A stretch of DNA of 64,000 nucleotides, taken from positions 124,001-188,000 of the forward strand of contig JAFLBN010000002.1 in NCBI GenBank assembly GCA_017303395.1, written 5' to 3'. Each line of letters opens with the position of its first letter. Position 1 is the first letter of the stretch. The notes under the pieces are model-generated. The model saw only the letters and a list, made by a program, of their open reading frames with translations. It had not been told where the DNA came from and made no database searches. Shown one piece after another: positions 50,922 through 58,779 of this stretch. Position numbers and translations under genes: made by a program. This DNA is from Chitinophagales bacterium. GTDB taxonomy: Bacteria > Bacteroidota > Bacteroidia > Chitinophagales > Chitinophagaceae.

Positions 50922-52685
50922 ATGCTGAGAACGCTGATACTATGCTGGGTGATGATGCAGTTGTCCTACACATCATTTGCCCGATACGAATACCTGCTGC
51001 ATAAGCCCTATGCAGAAAGGCATAAAGTATTAGATTCTGTCTTTTACTACAATTATCCGCTGAGAGACAACCCCCAAGCCTTTCTGAATGCCATCAACAC
51101 ACTTGCCAAAGAAGCTAAGGACGAGGAAGATATTGAACTGGAGTGTGAAGCAACCTTATTAAATATAGCTTACAATGGCGCCATCAACTACAACGAAAAG
51201 GCCGACGTAGAAGCACTGGCCAAGCAGTTGATAGACCGTGCTGCCAAAAATGACCTTACACAAATAGAAGTGCGCGCCCGCCAGTTCCTCGGCAGGTATT
51301 ATATGGAGAAAAAAGGGAAGTACCTGGAAGCGATAGACCAGTTTCTGTCTTCCTACTACCTGATGCAGCAACTAACTGTAGAAGATTTCCCTACCAAAAA
51401 AGAACACCTGTACCATGTAGCCCATGCCTACTACAATTTTGGCGACTTTGCCAATGCACAGAAATATATGATGGAAGCAGACAAAACCGACGTACCTGAC
51501 GGTGAGTCTATGCTGTATAATAAAAACAAAGTATCTACCTACATCAACCTGCAAAACACGCTGGGACTTATATACAGGAATGATAGCAAATACGACTCTG
51601 CCCTCTATTACTTCAATAAAGTACACAAACTGGCTACTTCGCTCAACGACTCTGTATGGATGGGTATCATAACAGGTAATATCGGCATTACCCACTACCT
51701 GCAAAAGCAATATGATATTGCCATACCTATGCTGAAGGAAGACATCAGGCTAAGCCTGAAATCGGGGGAAACAGATAACGGGGTGAATTCGCTGATAAAA
51801 CTTACCGATATATACCTGCAACGTAAAGACTGGACTACTGTAAAAACACTGATGGACAGCACACGCCGAATGGTGAACTACACACACGAGCCACAGCAAC
51901 ACATGCAGCACCTGTCTTACATTATGGCACAATACTACAATGCTACAGGCAACCCTGCACTTGCATACAGGTATATGGACTCAGCCAGAATTGCCAAAGA
52001 TGTAATGGATATGCGTAAAAACACAAAAGCGCTCGCCATTCAGGAACAGAAACTGCAATTGCAACAATATAGGGCAGAGCTGCAAAAAGCAGATGATGAA
52101 AAGCGCCTGCAACTACTGAAACGAAATGCATTACTGGTTATCATTGTACTTGCTTCATCATTGATTATTGTATTCATAAACGGGCAAAAAAGGGTATATA
52201 GACAAAAGACACAACTGGCCGAAACTGAAAAACTACATGCTCAGCAGGAATTAGAAAATGCAGCAAAACAGCTCGCAAACTTTACCCGTAGTATACACGA
52301 GAAAAATGAACTGATTGAGAAAATAAGTGCTGATATAGAACAATACCAAAACCAGACTGCAAGTACAGTAGTAGTGCCCAATACAGAGGTGTTGTCTCAG
52401 TTGCAAAACTCAATACTGCTGACAGAAGACCAGTGGGAGCAGTTTAAATTCAACTTCGATAAAGTACACATCGGGTACCTGAACAGGCTGAAAGACAAAC
52501 TGCCTGACCTGACACCTGCCGAAACCCGCTTTATGGTATTGGCAAAGCTGAAGCTATCTAACAAAGAGATGGCAGGCATGCTGGGTGTAAGTATGCAGGG
52601 TGTACGCAATTACAAATACAGGCTCAGGAAAAAACTAAACCTGCCTGAAGATGGCGATATAGACAGCCTTGTAGATATTATCTAA
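50922..52685 (+). CDS. TPR sensor-like protein with membrane segment and C-terminal HTH
   Basis: 587 residues. Signal peptide (about 1-19), then about seven TPR units (roughly 70-365), one membrane segment (about 403-422), a coiled coil (about 425-475) and a LuxR-like helix-turn-helix at the end (about 530-575: LTPAETRFMVLAKLKLSNKEMAGMLGVS). This TPR-TM-HTH layout is a Bacteroidota one-component regulator class: periplasmic TPRs sense a partner and the cytoplasmic HTH binds DNA. Target unknown. Codons are somewhat richer in GC and the text more repetitive than in the neighbours. Stop overlaps that of gmk (CTAA). Confidence 0.8.
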   Translation: MLRTLILCWVMMQLSYTSFARYEYLLHKPYAERHKVLDSVFYYNYPLRDNPQAFLNAINTLAKEAKDEEDIELECEATLLNIAYNGAINYNEKADVEALAKQLIDRAAKNDLTQIEVRARQFLGRYYMEKKGKYLEAIDQFLSSYYLMQQLTVEDFPTKKEHLYHVAHAYYNFGDFANAQKYMMEADKTDVPDGESMLYNKNKVSTYINLQNTLGLIYRNDSKYDSALYYFNKVHKLATSLNDSVWMGIITGNIGITHYLQKQYDIAIPMLKEDIRLSLKSGETDNGVNSLIKLTDIYLQRKDWTTVKTLMDSTRRMVNYTHEPQQHMQHLSYIMAQYYNATGNPALAYRYMDSARIAKDVMDMRKNTKALAIQEQKLQLQQYRAELQKADDEKRLQLLKRNALLVIIVLASSLIIVFINGQKRVYRQKTQLAETEKLHAQQELENAAKQLANFTRSIHEKNELIEKISADIEQYQNQTASTVVVPNTEVLSQLQNSILLTEDQWEQFKFNFDKVHIGYLNRLKDKLPDLTPAETRFMVLAKLKLSNKEMAGMLGVSMQGVRNYKYRLRKKLNLPEDGDIDSLVDII

Positions 52686-53248
52686 ACCAGAAAGCTATTT
52701 ACCGTAGCTACCAGTTCATCTGTAGCAACCTCAAGGTCGTCGTTTACAATTATCTTATTGAATTGTGGTGCAAACGTCAGCTCGTATTCAGCCTTAGCAA
52801 TACGTTCTTCCAATGTTTCAGGAGTTTCAGTGCCACGCTTTATAAGCCTTGTCCTCAGTTCTTCTATAGATGGCGCTTTGATGAATATACTGATGGAATT
52901 ATCCGGGTATTTCTCTTGTATGGCTATGGCGCCCATCACATCAATATCTACCAGTGGCGCGTTGCCTTCGTTCCAGATGCGTTGTACTTCGGTTTTCATC
53001 GTACCGTAATATTTGCCTGTGTACACCATTTCCCATTCCACAAAAGCATCCTGTTCTATCAATTGTTTAAATTCCTGTTCTGTATAGAAGTGATAATCTT
53101 TACCGTTCACCTCGCCCGGGCGTGGGTTGCGTGTACATGCTGATATTGAAAATGCCAGTTGAGGGCATCTTTGCAGCAAACGCTTTACCAATGTAGTTTT
53201 TCCAGAACCCGAAGGGGCAGTGATGATGACTATTTTACCCTGTTTCAA
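52682..53248 (-). CDS. gmk: Guanylate kinase, TTG start
   Basis: 188 residues. P-loop APSGSGKTTLV (11-21), the GMP-binding FSISACTRNPRPGEVNGKDYHF (about 33-54), EWEMVYTGKYYGT and the ADR-like DIDVMGA are typical of guanylate kinase, which makes GDP from GMP. The frame opens at TTG 53248 (KQGKIVIITAPSG follows); the in-frame codons back to TAA at 53258 contain no ATG, and the next methionine lies beyond the P-loop, so a non-AUG start is unavoidable. TATCTTTG (53266-53273) precedes it. Confidence 0.94.
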   Translation of the reverse strand: MKQGKIVIITAPSGSGKTTLVKRLLQRCPQLAFSISACTRNPRPGEVNGKDYHFYTEQEFKQLIEQDAFVEWEMVYTGKYYGTMKTEVQRIWNEGNAPLVDIDVMGAIAIQEKYPDNSISIFIKAPSIEELRTRLIKRGTETPETLEERIAKAEYELTFAPQFNKIIVNDDLEVATDELVATVNSFLV

Positions 53249-53265
53249 AACAAAAAATTAGGCAA

Positions 53266-53273
53266 CAAAGATA
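53266..53273 (-). promoter_or_regulatory. -7 box of gmk
   Basis: TATCTTTG on the reverse strand, exact TAnnTTTG match, 17 bases before the TTG start. Confidence 0.65.
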
Positions 53274-53280
53274 TAAAAGA

Positions 53281-53308
53281 AAACGGGCACAGTAGCCTGC
53301 ACCCGTTT
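53281..53308 (-). terminator. Terminator of the bacilliredoxin gene
   Basis: AAACGGG and CCCGTTT enclose a loop of about 14 bases, itself partly paired, downstream of the stop. Moderate T content follows. Confidence 0.6.
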
Positions 53309-53331
53309 GTACTTTATATGTTCTGTTTGAA

Positions 53332-53745
53332 TTAGCAGTATTGTTCGAAAGCCTGCAGCAAGTTTTGCGCTATCATTTGCGCAGGGCGGCCTTCAATCAT
53401 GTGGCGTTCTATCATGTGTACCACCTGTCCGTCTTTCAGCAATGCAATGCATGGAGAAGATGGAGGGTAAGGTAGCAGATAGTTGCGTGCCTGTTTTACA
53501 GCGTCAACATCATAACCTGCAAAGGTTGTCAGTATCTGGTCTGGTTTTTTTGTAGCATTGTTTACAGCCATTATAACACCCGGACGCGCAGTACCGGCAG
53601 AACAACCGCAAACAGAGTTGATGAACAACAGGGCAGTACCACTTTGTTTCAGTGCAGCATCAGCATCGGCAGGAGTCAACAATTCTTTAAAACCCTGGTT
53701 TGTCACTTCGGCCTTCATCGGGGCCACTATTTCTGTAGGATACAT
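53332..53745 (-). CDS. BrxA/BrxB family bacilliredoxin
   Basis: 137 residues, thioredoxin-like DUF1094 family. The redox motif C46-G-C48 in NSVCGCSAGTARPG and YPPSSPCIALLKDGQVVHMIERH are diagnostic. In Bacillus such proteins remove bacillithiol from oxidised proteins; whether this host makes bacillithiol is not visible here. A perfect -7 box (TAATTTTG, 53767-53774) precedes it. Confidence 0.92.
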   Translation of the reverse strand: MYPTEIVAPMKAEVTNQGFKELLTPADADAALKQSGTALLFINSVCGCSAGTARPGVIMAVNNATKKPDQILTTFAGYDVDAVKQARNYLLPYPPSSPCIALLKDGQVVHMIERHMIEGRPAQMIAQNLLQAFEQYC

Positions 53746-53766
53746 TTATTATTTAATATTTACAGG

Positions 53767-53774
53767 CAAAATTA
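53767..53774 (-). promoter_or_regulatory. -7 box of the bacilliredoxin gene
   Basis: TAATTTTG on the reverse strand, exact TAnnTTTG match, 21 bases before the ATG. Confidence 0.65.
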
Positions 53775-53839
53775 CGACTTATCTGTGTGATGGACTACAA
53801 TTGCGCATAACGAATATTAATAGGCATATTGCATGTTCA

Positions 53840-53870
53840 CTGTTCTGTTCATGTTCATGAACATGAACGC
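53840..53870 (-). repeat. Left arm of 31-base inverted repeat with perfect 22-base palindrome
   Basis: The core 53847-53868 reads GTTCATGTTCA followed by its exact reverse complement. With the flanking CTGTTCT and GC it is repeated in inverted orientation at 54306-54336. Followed by AAAAACGCGTTTTTTACAAC at 53881-53900. Confidence 0.85.
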
Positions 53871-53934
53871 TTTTCTTTTTAAAAACGCGTTTTTTACAAC
53901 AACAGAGATTATTAGCAGACATATTAAGGCAAAC

Positions 53935-53956
53935 CGTTCATGAACGTTCATGAACG
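53935..53956. repeat. Tandem GTTCATGAAC palindrome
   Basis: Two adjacent copies of the 10-base palindrome GTTCATGAAC, together a 22-base perfect palindrome with flanking C and G. Followed by AAAACACGTTTTTTACAAC at 53968-53986, which matches the sequence behind the previous palindrome. Confidence 0.85.
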
Positions 53957-54243
53957 CTGAACACTTTAAAACACGTTTTTTACAACCTCTGTATGATTAT
54001 AACTTATTTACAAATTATTACAAAACAATAAATTAAATATGTTGGTTTTAAGAGCATAGTGGTAATAGCTGGTAGTAGTATGTACAATGCTGATATAACA
54101 CTTGCTCTATACTGCATGACAAACGATTAAGCTAATTGATAGTACCCATATCTAATCCTGCTTTTGCTGAAAAAGAGATTGTAATGATATAGAATCTTAC
54201 ATGTTAATGGTACAACTATGCAAATGTGCAGTTTAAAGGTGTC

Positions 54244-54261
54244 CACCGTCCATGAACGGTG
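54244..54261 (-). repeat. Degenerate CACCGTCCATGAACGGTG palindrome
   Basis: Imperfect 18-base palindrome centred on CATG. Read on the reverse strand it is followed by GACACCTTTAAACTGC, similar to the bases after the second palindrome (AACACTTTAAAACACG), so it is a diverged inverted copy of the same unit. Confidence 0.6.
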
Positions 54262-54305
54262 TAACAGAAACCGCCAAGACAAAATGCGCATTTTAAAAAC
54301 ACAGG

Positions 54306-54347
54306 GCGTTCATGTTCATGAACATGAACAGAACAGAACAGAACAGC
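54306..54347 (+). repeat. Right arm of inverted repeat plus GAACA pentanucleotide repeat
   Basis: Holds the same 22-base perfect palindrome (54308-54329) as the left arm in inverted context. Its edge runs into four tandem GAACA units (54326-54346); the left arm has only two such units (as TGTTC). Confidence 0.85.
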
Positions 54348-54360
54348 AATAAAAGAATAC

Positions 54361-54386
54361 TGCTCGGTGCTCGGAAATCCGAGCGG
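54361..54386 (+). repeat. 26-base CTCGG hairpin element, copy 1
   Basis: GCTCGG-AAAT-CCGAGC hairpin inside a 26-base element that recurs in inverted orientation at 55132-55157. It lies downstream of the lipoprotein gene and may end its transcript. Confidence 0.75.
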
Positions 54387-54488
54387 CCTCTCTTTACAAA
54401 CTTTCATAACTTATTGATAATCAATAAACATGAAAAAGTCCGTCATTCAGGATATAGAACAACGGACTATAAAGTATATAAGAATCAT

Positions 54489-55070
54489 CTAATCTCTGCG
54501 GGTAACCCTGAAGTTGAATTCACCACCTGTGAATTCTTTCTTATCACTGCTGTTGTAATTGTACATGGTAGATGCACAGTTACCCGATATTGCATAGATG
54601 GTAACAGGTGCACCCAGTAACGTATCTTTTCTTACCGTGGTTATTTTATCAATCTTCACATATCCTTTTGCACCTGCTGTATGTATAGAATACCAATACA
54701 CATCCGGTTCACTTTTAGAAAAGCTGATTTCTGCATTGATATTCGTATCTGCACAACTGATTGTTTTGCCCACTAGTGCCATCAACTCGGCATCAGTTAC
54801 TTTATGTCCATTTGGCCATGTAAGCCTTATACCTGCAGAAGGATAAACATCAATAACACTACCTACCTGATAACCACCAACTTCATTTTCACTGAAATAC
54901 ATGTATTGTTCATTATCTGCATTCAGGTTATACTTCTCTCCATCAAAGCTGAAGTTGAAATAATAAGGAAATGGTGCAGGTGTATTGTTATTGGCAGGTG
55001 CGGTTGTCTTGTCTTTTGAACATGAGTCCATTAATACTGCTAGCAAAAGTAGGTTTGTAAGTTTTTTCAT
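54489..55070 (-). CDS. Hypothetical lipoprotein
   Basis: 193 residues. Lipoprotein signal (1-18) with a lipobox-like LMDSC before the cysteine, then a Thr/Pro/Asn-rich linker (KDKTTAPANNNTPAPFP) and a beta-rich domain with two further cysteines (SCADTN, GNCAST), resembling small Bacteroidota lipoproteins of unknown function. The frame runs back to 55151, but the extra part includes the hairpin element, so the start at 55070 (MKKLTNLL) is chosen. It is bracketed by inverted copies of a 26-base palindromic element, which suggests a gene inserted or moved as a unit. Confidence 0.65.
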   Translation of the reverse strand: MKKLTNLLLLAVLMDSCSKDKTTAPANNNTPAPFPYYFNFSFDGEKYNLNADNEQYMYFSENEVGGYQVGSVIDVYPSAGIRLTWPNGHKVTDAELMALVGKTISCADTNINAEISFSKSEPDVYWYSIHTAGAKGYVKIDKITTVRKDTLLGAPVTIYAISGNCASTMYNYNSSDKKEFTGGEFNFRVTRRD

Positions 55071-55126
55071 AAAGTGGATTGAATACACAATATATATGCT
55101 GCAATATGAAAATGCAAAAATAAAAT

Positions 55127-55157
55127 GCTCGCCGCTCGGAAATCCGAGCACCGAGCA
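55127..55157 (-). repeat. 26-base CTCGG hairpin element, copy 2, in an extended stem
   Basis: Inverted copy (55132-55157) of the element at 54361, with the loop again AAAT on the plus strand. With GCTCG at 55127-55131 it forms a 13-base-pair stem with two mismatches. Leftward it is followed by ATTTTATTTTT, so it probably terminates the FTCD transcript. Confidence 0.75.
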
Positions 55158-55180
55158 CTTGGTATAAAATCTGTAATATA

Positions 55181-56869
55181 TTACTTCATCTTACTCATCA
55201 CCACATCCCATACTTCTTTCTCTTTGGCATCTGCAGATGTATTCATTTCTGCTGCTTTTTCTACCAGTGGTTTTACTTCAGGATGTTCCTTCAGGTCTTG
55301 CGCGTTGATGATAACATTCAGGTAAGCACCTTTTACCGCAGCACGTGCACACAGTGCACCAACGCCCGCATCACTTACGCTATTAGGGTTGCCTATCTCT
55401 GCCATACTCTTTGCAAGGTTGAAGGACTCAAACGCCAGTTCCATAGTACGGTATGGCACTTTTATGGCATTGATGGTTGCAGCATCAATAGCCGCTTTAC
55501 GTGCAGCTTTTTCTTCGTCAGTTCCCTTTGGCAAGCCAAACGCAGCCATTATCTGGTTGAAGGCATTGGTATCTTCATCTACAAGGTTCAGCATATCTGT
55601 CATCAGTTGCTGGCCTTTCTCTGCATAGTTGCTGAACTCTTCCCAACGTGCGTCCCAACCTTTTTTGTGAGAAGACAAGTTGGCAACCATTGTACCTAAT
55701 GCCGCACCCAATGCACCACAATAAGCAGCTATAGAACCACCACCGGGGGCAGGGCTCTCGCTCGCTGTTTCTTCTGCAAACTTCGTCAGCGTCATACCTA
55801 TCAGCTTTTTGCTGCTCAGGTCGCGCAGGCGGTATTCTATTATTTTCTTCTCAGGGTCGAATGGAGCCAGTTCATCTAGTCCCAATGATTTTACAGCAAT
55901 CTTTATCAGTTCACTTTCGCTAACACCAACACTGCGCTGTTGCTTGCGCAGGAAGAATTTACCAGCCTCCAGTATAGCCTGCAGTGGTACAAGGCCTACC
56001 AGTTCGCTACCCGTTACACGCAGGCCACGCACCTGTGCACGCTCGCACGCAGTATCAAATACCACATGCAGCGGGGTAGTGTTCATATTCGTCAGGTTGA
56101 TAGATATCTGCGCAACACCATACTCTTCAATAAACCAACCAATCGCTTTTACATTCTTCAACAAACCCGGTACCCAAATTGCTTCGCCATTAGCGTCTTT
56201 TACTACTTTACCTTTCTCGTCTGTCTTCTGGCGGCCTTTTTCACGAATATCAAATGCTACCGCATTTGCCCTACGGGTAGATGTTGTGTTGAGGTTTACG
56301 TTGTATGCTATCAGGAAATCGCGTGCACCTATTACAGTTGCACCGCTCTTCTCATTAAATACTGCCTGTCCGTAATCAGGTTTCCACTCAGGTTTTGTGA
56401 TTTTTGCTGCAAAGCCTTCGTATTCGCCACTGCGTATATCTGCCAGGTTGCGGCGATAGTCTGCACTTGCTGCATATTCATACAGATAGGTTGGTATGTT
56501 CAGTTCTTCACCCACACGCTTTGCCAGCATTTTAGCAAACTCTACCGTTTCTTCCATCGTTATGCCACTGATAGGTATCAACGGGCATACGTCTGTTGCG
56601 CCCATACGCGGGTGTTCGCCCGTGTGGTTGCGCATATCTATTACTTCTCCTGCTTTCTTTATAGCCTGAAATGCCGCTTCTATCACTGCATGCGGATTGC
56701 CCACCAGCGTTACTACCGTACGGTTGGTAGCCTTGCCCGGGTCTACATCCAGCAGGCTTACGCCTTCTACTTTCTCTATCTCGTCCGTTATTTGTTTGAT
56801 GATACTCATATCGCGGCCCTCGCTGAAGTTGGGCACGCACTCTATAATTGCATTTTTGAAGTCTTTCAT
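55181..56869 (-). CDS. ftcD: Bifunctional glutamate formimidoyltransferase / formimidoyl-THF cyclodeaminase
   Basis: 562 residues. N-terminal formiminotransferase domains (about 1-300) with IIECVPNFSEGRD at the start, HTGEHPRMGATDVCPLIPI with the catalytic histidine, and DFLIAYNVNLNT; C-terminal cyclodeaminase domain (about 355-562) with ASESPAPGGGSIAAYCGALGAALG. Together they move the formimino group of histidine-derived formiminoglutamate to tetrahydrofolate and release ammonia. The fusion is the animal-like form, frequent in Bacteroidota. No other hut gene is adjacent. A TTG at 56890 extends the frame, but ATG at 56869 follows a perfect -7 box. Confidence 0.94.
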   Translation of the reverse strand: MKDFKNAIIECVPNFSEGRDMSIIKQITDEIEKVEGVSLLDVDPGKATNRTVVTLVGNPHAVIEAAFQAIKKAGEVIDMRNHTGEHPRMGATDVCPLIPISGITMEETVEFAKMLAKRVGEELNIPTYLYEYAASADYRRNLADIRSGEYEGFAAKITKPEWKPDYGQAVFNEKSGATVIGARDFLIAYNVNLNTTSTRRANAVAFDIREKGRQKTDEKGKVVKDANGEAIWVPGLLKNVKAIGWFIEEYGVAQISINLTNMNTTPLHVVFDTACERAQVRGLRVTGSELVGLVPLQAILEAGKFFLRKQQRSVGVSESELIKIAVKSLGLDELAPFDPEKKIIEYRLRDLSSKKLIGMTLTKFAEETASESPAPGGGSIAAYCGALGAALGTMVANLSSHKKGWDARWEEFSNYAEKGQQLMTDMLNLVDEDTNAFNQIMAAFGLPKGTDEEKAARKAAIDAATINAIKVPYRTMELAFESFNLAKSMAEIGNPNSVSDAGVGALCARAAVKGAYLNVIINAQDLKEHPEVKPLVEKAAEMNTSADAKEKEVWDVVMSKMK

Positions 56870-56887
56870 TATTGGTAGTTGAGAGCG

Positions 56888-56895
56888 CAAAAATA
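56888..56895 (-). promoter_or_regulatory. -7 box of ftcD
   Basis: TATTTTTG on the reverse strand, exact TAnnTTTG match, 18 bases before the ATG at 56869; it overlaps the rejected TTG start. Confidence 0.65.
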
Positions 56896-57026
56896 GCTAA
56901 ATGCACCAAGTAAAGAAGAAAGAAATCTCGTATGCCTTTCTTAGGGATTATTCAAAAACGGCCCTTTCTTTAACCACCGAATAACAAATGATATAGAAGT
57001 ATTATAATACTTTTACAGTCCTCTAT

Positions 57027-57854
57027 ATGTATACATTGAAGCGCATATTATCGGTGATAGCCATTGGCTTGTGTGCTGCACATGCCGATGCTCAATACAC
57101 ACCAGCCATACGCTCTGTTAGGCCAGGTGTTACCATAGGCCCCAACACGGTGGGCAAGGGTGTATTGCAGTTTCATCTGGCAGGCTACAAAGCATGGGAT
57201 GGCCGCAGAGACGATACTTCTGTTTATTATAACAATGCTACCTATGCCAATGCGCTGATATGCTATGGCATTACCAACAAGCTGGAACTGAACCTGCTTG
57301 CCGAAACACGCAACGATAAAATAGATATCAATAATATAAAAATGCCTGCATCTGGCGTAAGTCTTACTGCAATAGGAGTGAGATATACCATTGCCGAAGG
57401 CGATGCGCGCACACCTTCTGTAGGTTTGCAAGGGTTGTTGAAGCTGAAAGGACAGGCTGCCGATTATCAGCCACGTAATATGGCTACACGAGCTTTATTG
57501 TTGCTGGGCTATGAACCTACATATATTGTATCAATGTCTGCCAATCTGGGAGTGGACTATAGTGGTAATAATACAGGCGCTACAGGTTTATACTCGTTCA
57601 AAACCAATGTGAGGCTTTCTCCGCAACTGGGCAGCTACATAGAAACATTCGGCAACTACCGCAACAGGTATTTGTACAATAATATAGGTATTGGCTTATA
57701 TTACTTCATTACCAACGATTGGCAGATAGACCTGAGCACAGGCTTCGGCATCCGCAAAGACCAGTACAATGGTTTTGTAAGTTTGGGGCTTGCTTTCCGA
57801 ATACCTACATTGGGCATACCACAGCAAATGCAGACTGCAGACTATTACGAATAG
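57027..57854 (+). CDS. Outer-membrane beta-barrel protein (phenol_MetA_deg-like)
   Basis: 275 residues with a signal peptide (about 1-22, ending ADAQ). The remainder alternates barrel strands with short turns: LQFHLAGYKAW, YGITNKLELNLLAET, AIGVRYTIAEGD, SMSANLGVDYSG, and FRIPTLG near the end. It resembles the transporter family PF13557 (MetA-pathway of phenol degradation), likely an outer-membrane channel. Substrate unknown. Stop three bases from that of the convergent peptidase gene. Confidence 0.7.
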   Translation: MYTLKRILSVIAIGLCAAHADAQYTPAIRSVRPGVTIGPNTVGKGVLQFHLAGYKAWDGRRDDTSVYYNNATYANALICYGITNKLELNLLAETRNDKIDINNIKMPASGVSLTAIGVRYTIAEGDARTPSVGLQGLLKLKGQAADYQPRNMATRALLLLGYEPTYIVSMSANLGVDYSGNNTGATGLYSFKTNVRLSPQLGSYIETFGNYRNRYLYNNIGIGLYYFITNDWQIDLSTGFGIRKDQYNGFVSLGLAFRIPTLGIPQQMQTADYYE

Positions 57855-57857
57855 TGC

Positions 57858-58715
57858 TTACAATTCTGCTGCATTAAAAGTATCTCCCTGCTCTACATCG
57901 CCTGTTTCATATCCTTTTTTGAACCAACGCATACGCTGTGCAGATGTACCATGCGTAAAGGCATCGGGCACTACACGGCCTGTAGCTTGTTTTTGCAGGC
58001 GGTCATCGCCAATGGCATTGGCGGCATTCAGTGCTTCTTCAATATCACCCGGTTCAATAATGCCTTTTGTTTGTGTATAGTGCGCCCAAACACCTGCCAG
58101 AAAATCGGCTTGCAGTTCCAGCTTTACAGATAGTTTGTTAAACTCTGCTTCGCTAAGCCTGCTGCGCATTGCATGTACTTTATCGCTGATGCCCAATAGA
58201 TGTTGTATATGATGGCCAACCTCGTGTGCTATTACATAAGCCATTGTAAAATCGCCGGGGGCATTCAATTTGTTATGCAAATCGTCATAGAAGGAAAGAT
58301 CTATGTACACCATATTGTCTCCGGGACAATAAAAAGGCCCCATACTGCTGCTGGCACCACCGCAGCCCGATTGTGTTTCTCCAGAAAATATTCTCAGCTT
58401 AGGCTCTTCGTAGTTTTTACCAAACTGTTGCGGGAACTGTTTATTCCATACATCCTCTGTTTCCGCAAGTATGGTAGCAATAAACTCTCTCCCTTCTTTT
58501 TCCTGTGCCGATTCCTGATAAGGCGCTGAAGATGTTTGCTGCTGAGGAACACTGCCTGCCTGCTGCAGTACCTGCGATGGGTCACCACCCAAAAAGTAGA
58601 TGATAACGGCAATAACAAGAGTGCCAATGCCACCACCTATTACCTTGCCGCCCATACCACCGCCACCGCGCACATCTTCCACATTATCGCTTTGTCTGCG
58701 TCCTTTCCAGAGCAT
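57858..58715 (-). CDS. Neutral zinc metallopeptidase, YpfJ type
   Basis: 285 residues. Short basic, Gly-rich cytoplasmic N-terminus, one membrane segment (28-44), a Gln/Ser-rich linker, then the peptidase domain with GCGGASSSMGPFYCPGD (about 117-133) and the zinc motif H164-EVGH168. The layout is that of the putative neutral zinc metallopeptidase family PF04228 (E. coli YpfJ), whose physiological substrate is unknown. Probably faces the periplasm. Confidence 0.9.
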   Translation of the reverse strand: MLWKGRRQSDNVEDVRGGGGMGGKVIGGGIGTLVIAVIIYFLGGDPSQVLQQAGSVPQQQTSSAPYQESAQEKEGREFIATILAETEDVWNKQFPQQFGKNYEEPKLRIFSGETQSGCGGASSSMGPFYCPGDNMVYIDLSFYDDLHNKLNAPGDFTMAYVIAHEVGHHIQHLLGISDKVHAMRSRLSEAEFNKLSVKLELQADFLAGVWAHYTQTKGIIEPGDIEEALNAANAIGDDRLQKQATGRVVPDAFTHGTSAQRMRWFKKGYETGDVEQGDTFNAAEL

Positions 58716-58779
58716 AGTATATAGTTTGGGTTAAAAATACCCGTTTATTACGGAATGTAAAAACCCGATAGTGTGTAGC

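Larger units (their letters stand above)
53746..54488. other. 743-base gene-free, palindrome-rich region
   Basis: No convincing gene. It holds two 22-base perfect palindromes, a double GTTCATGAAC palindrome, one degenerate palindrome, a pentanucleotide repeat and a GC-rich hairpin element (listed separately). Units made of GTTCATGAAC-type palindrome, GC, about ten bases and AAAA-C-G-TTTT occur as two direct copies on the left and two diverged inverted copies on the right, so the region is roughly symmetric about 54090. The centre (53990-54220) is plain AT-rich DNA. Confidence 0.7.

Noticed and set aside
53840-54347. Possible CRISPR array
   Set aside because: Repeats are palindromes of unequal spacing and both orientations, with only four units and no cas genes nearby.
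53840-54347. Possible parS or oriC site
   Set aside because: GTTCATGAAC has the shape but not the CACGTG centre of known parS sites, and no dnaA, parA or parB gene or DnaA-box cluster is near. Kept only as a testable idea in the findings.
54312-54620. 102-residue ORF on the plus strand through the hairpin element
   Set aside because: Runs over the repeat units and antisense into the lipoprotein gene; no signal, domain or promoter.
55940-56878. 312-residue ORF opposite ftcD
   Set aside because: Lies entirely antisense to a well-conserved enzyme; Cys/Tyr/Phe-rich translation has no plausible domain.
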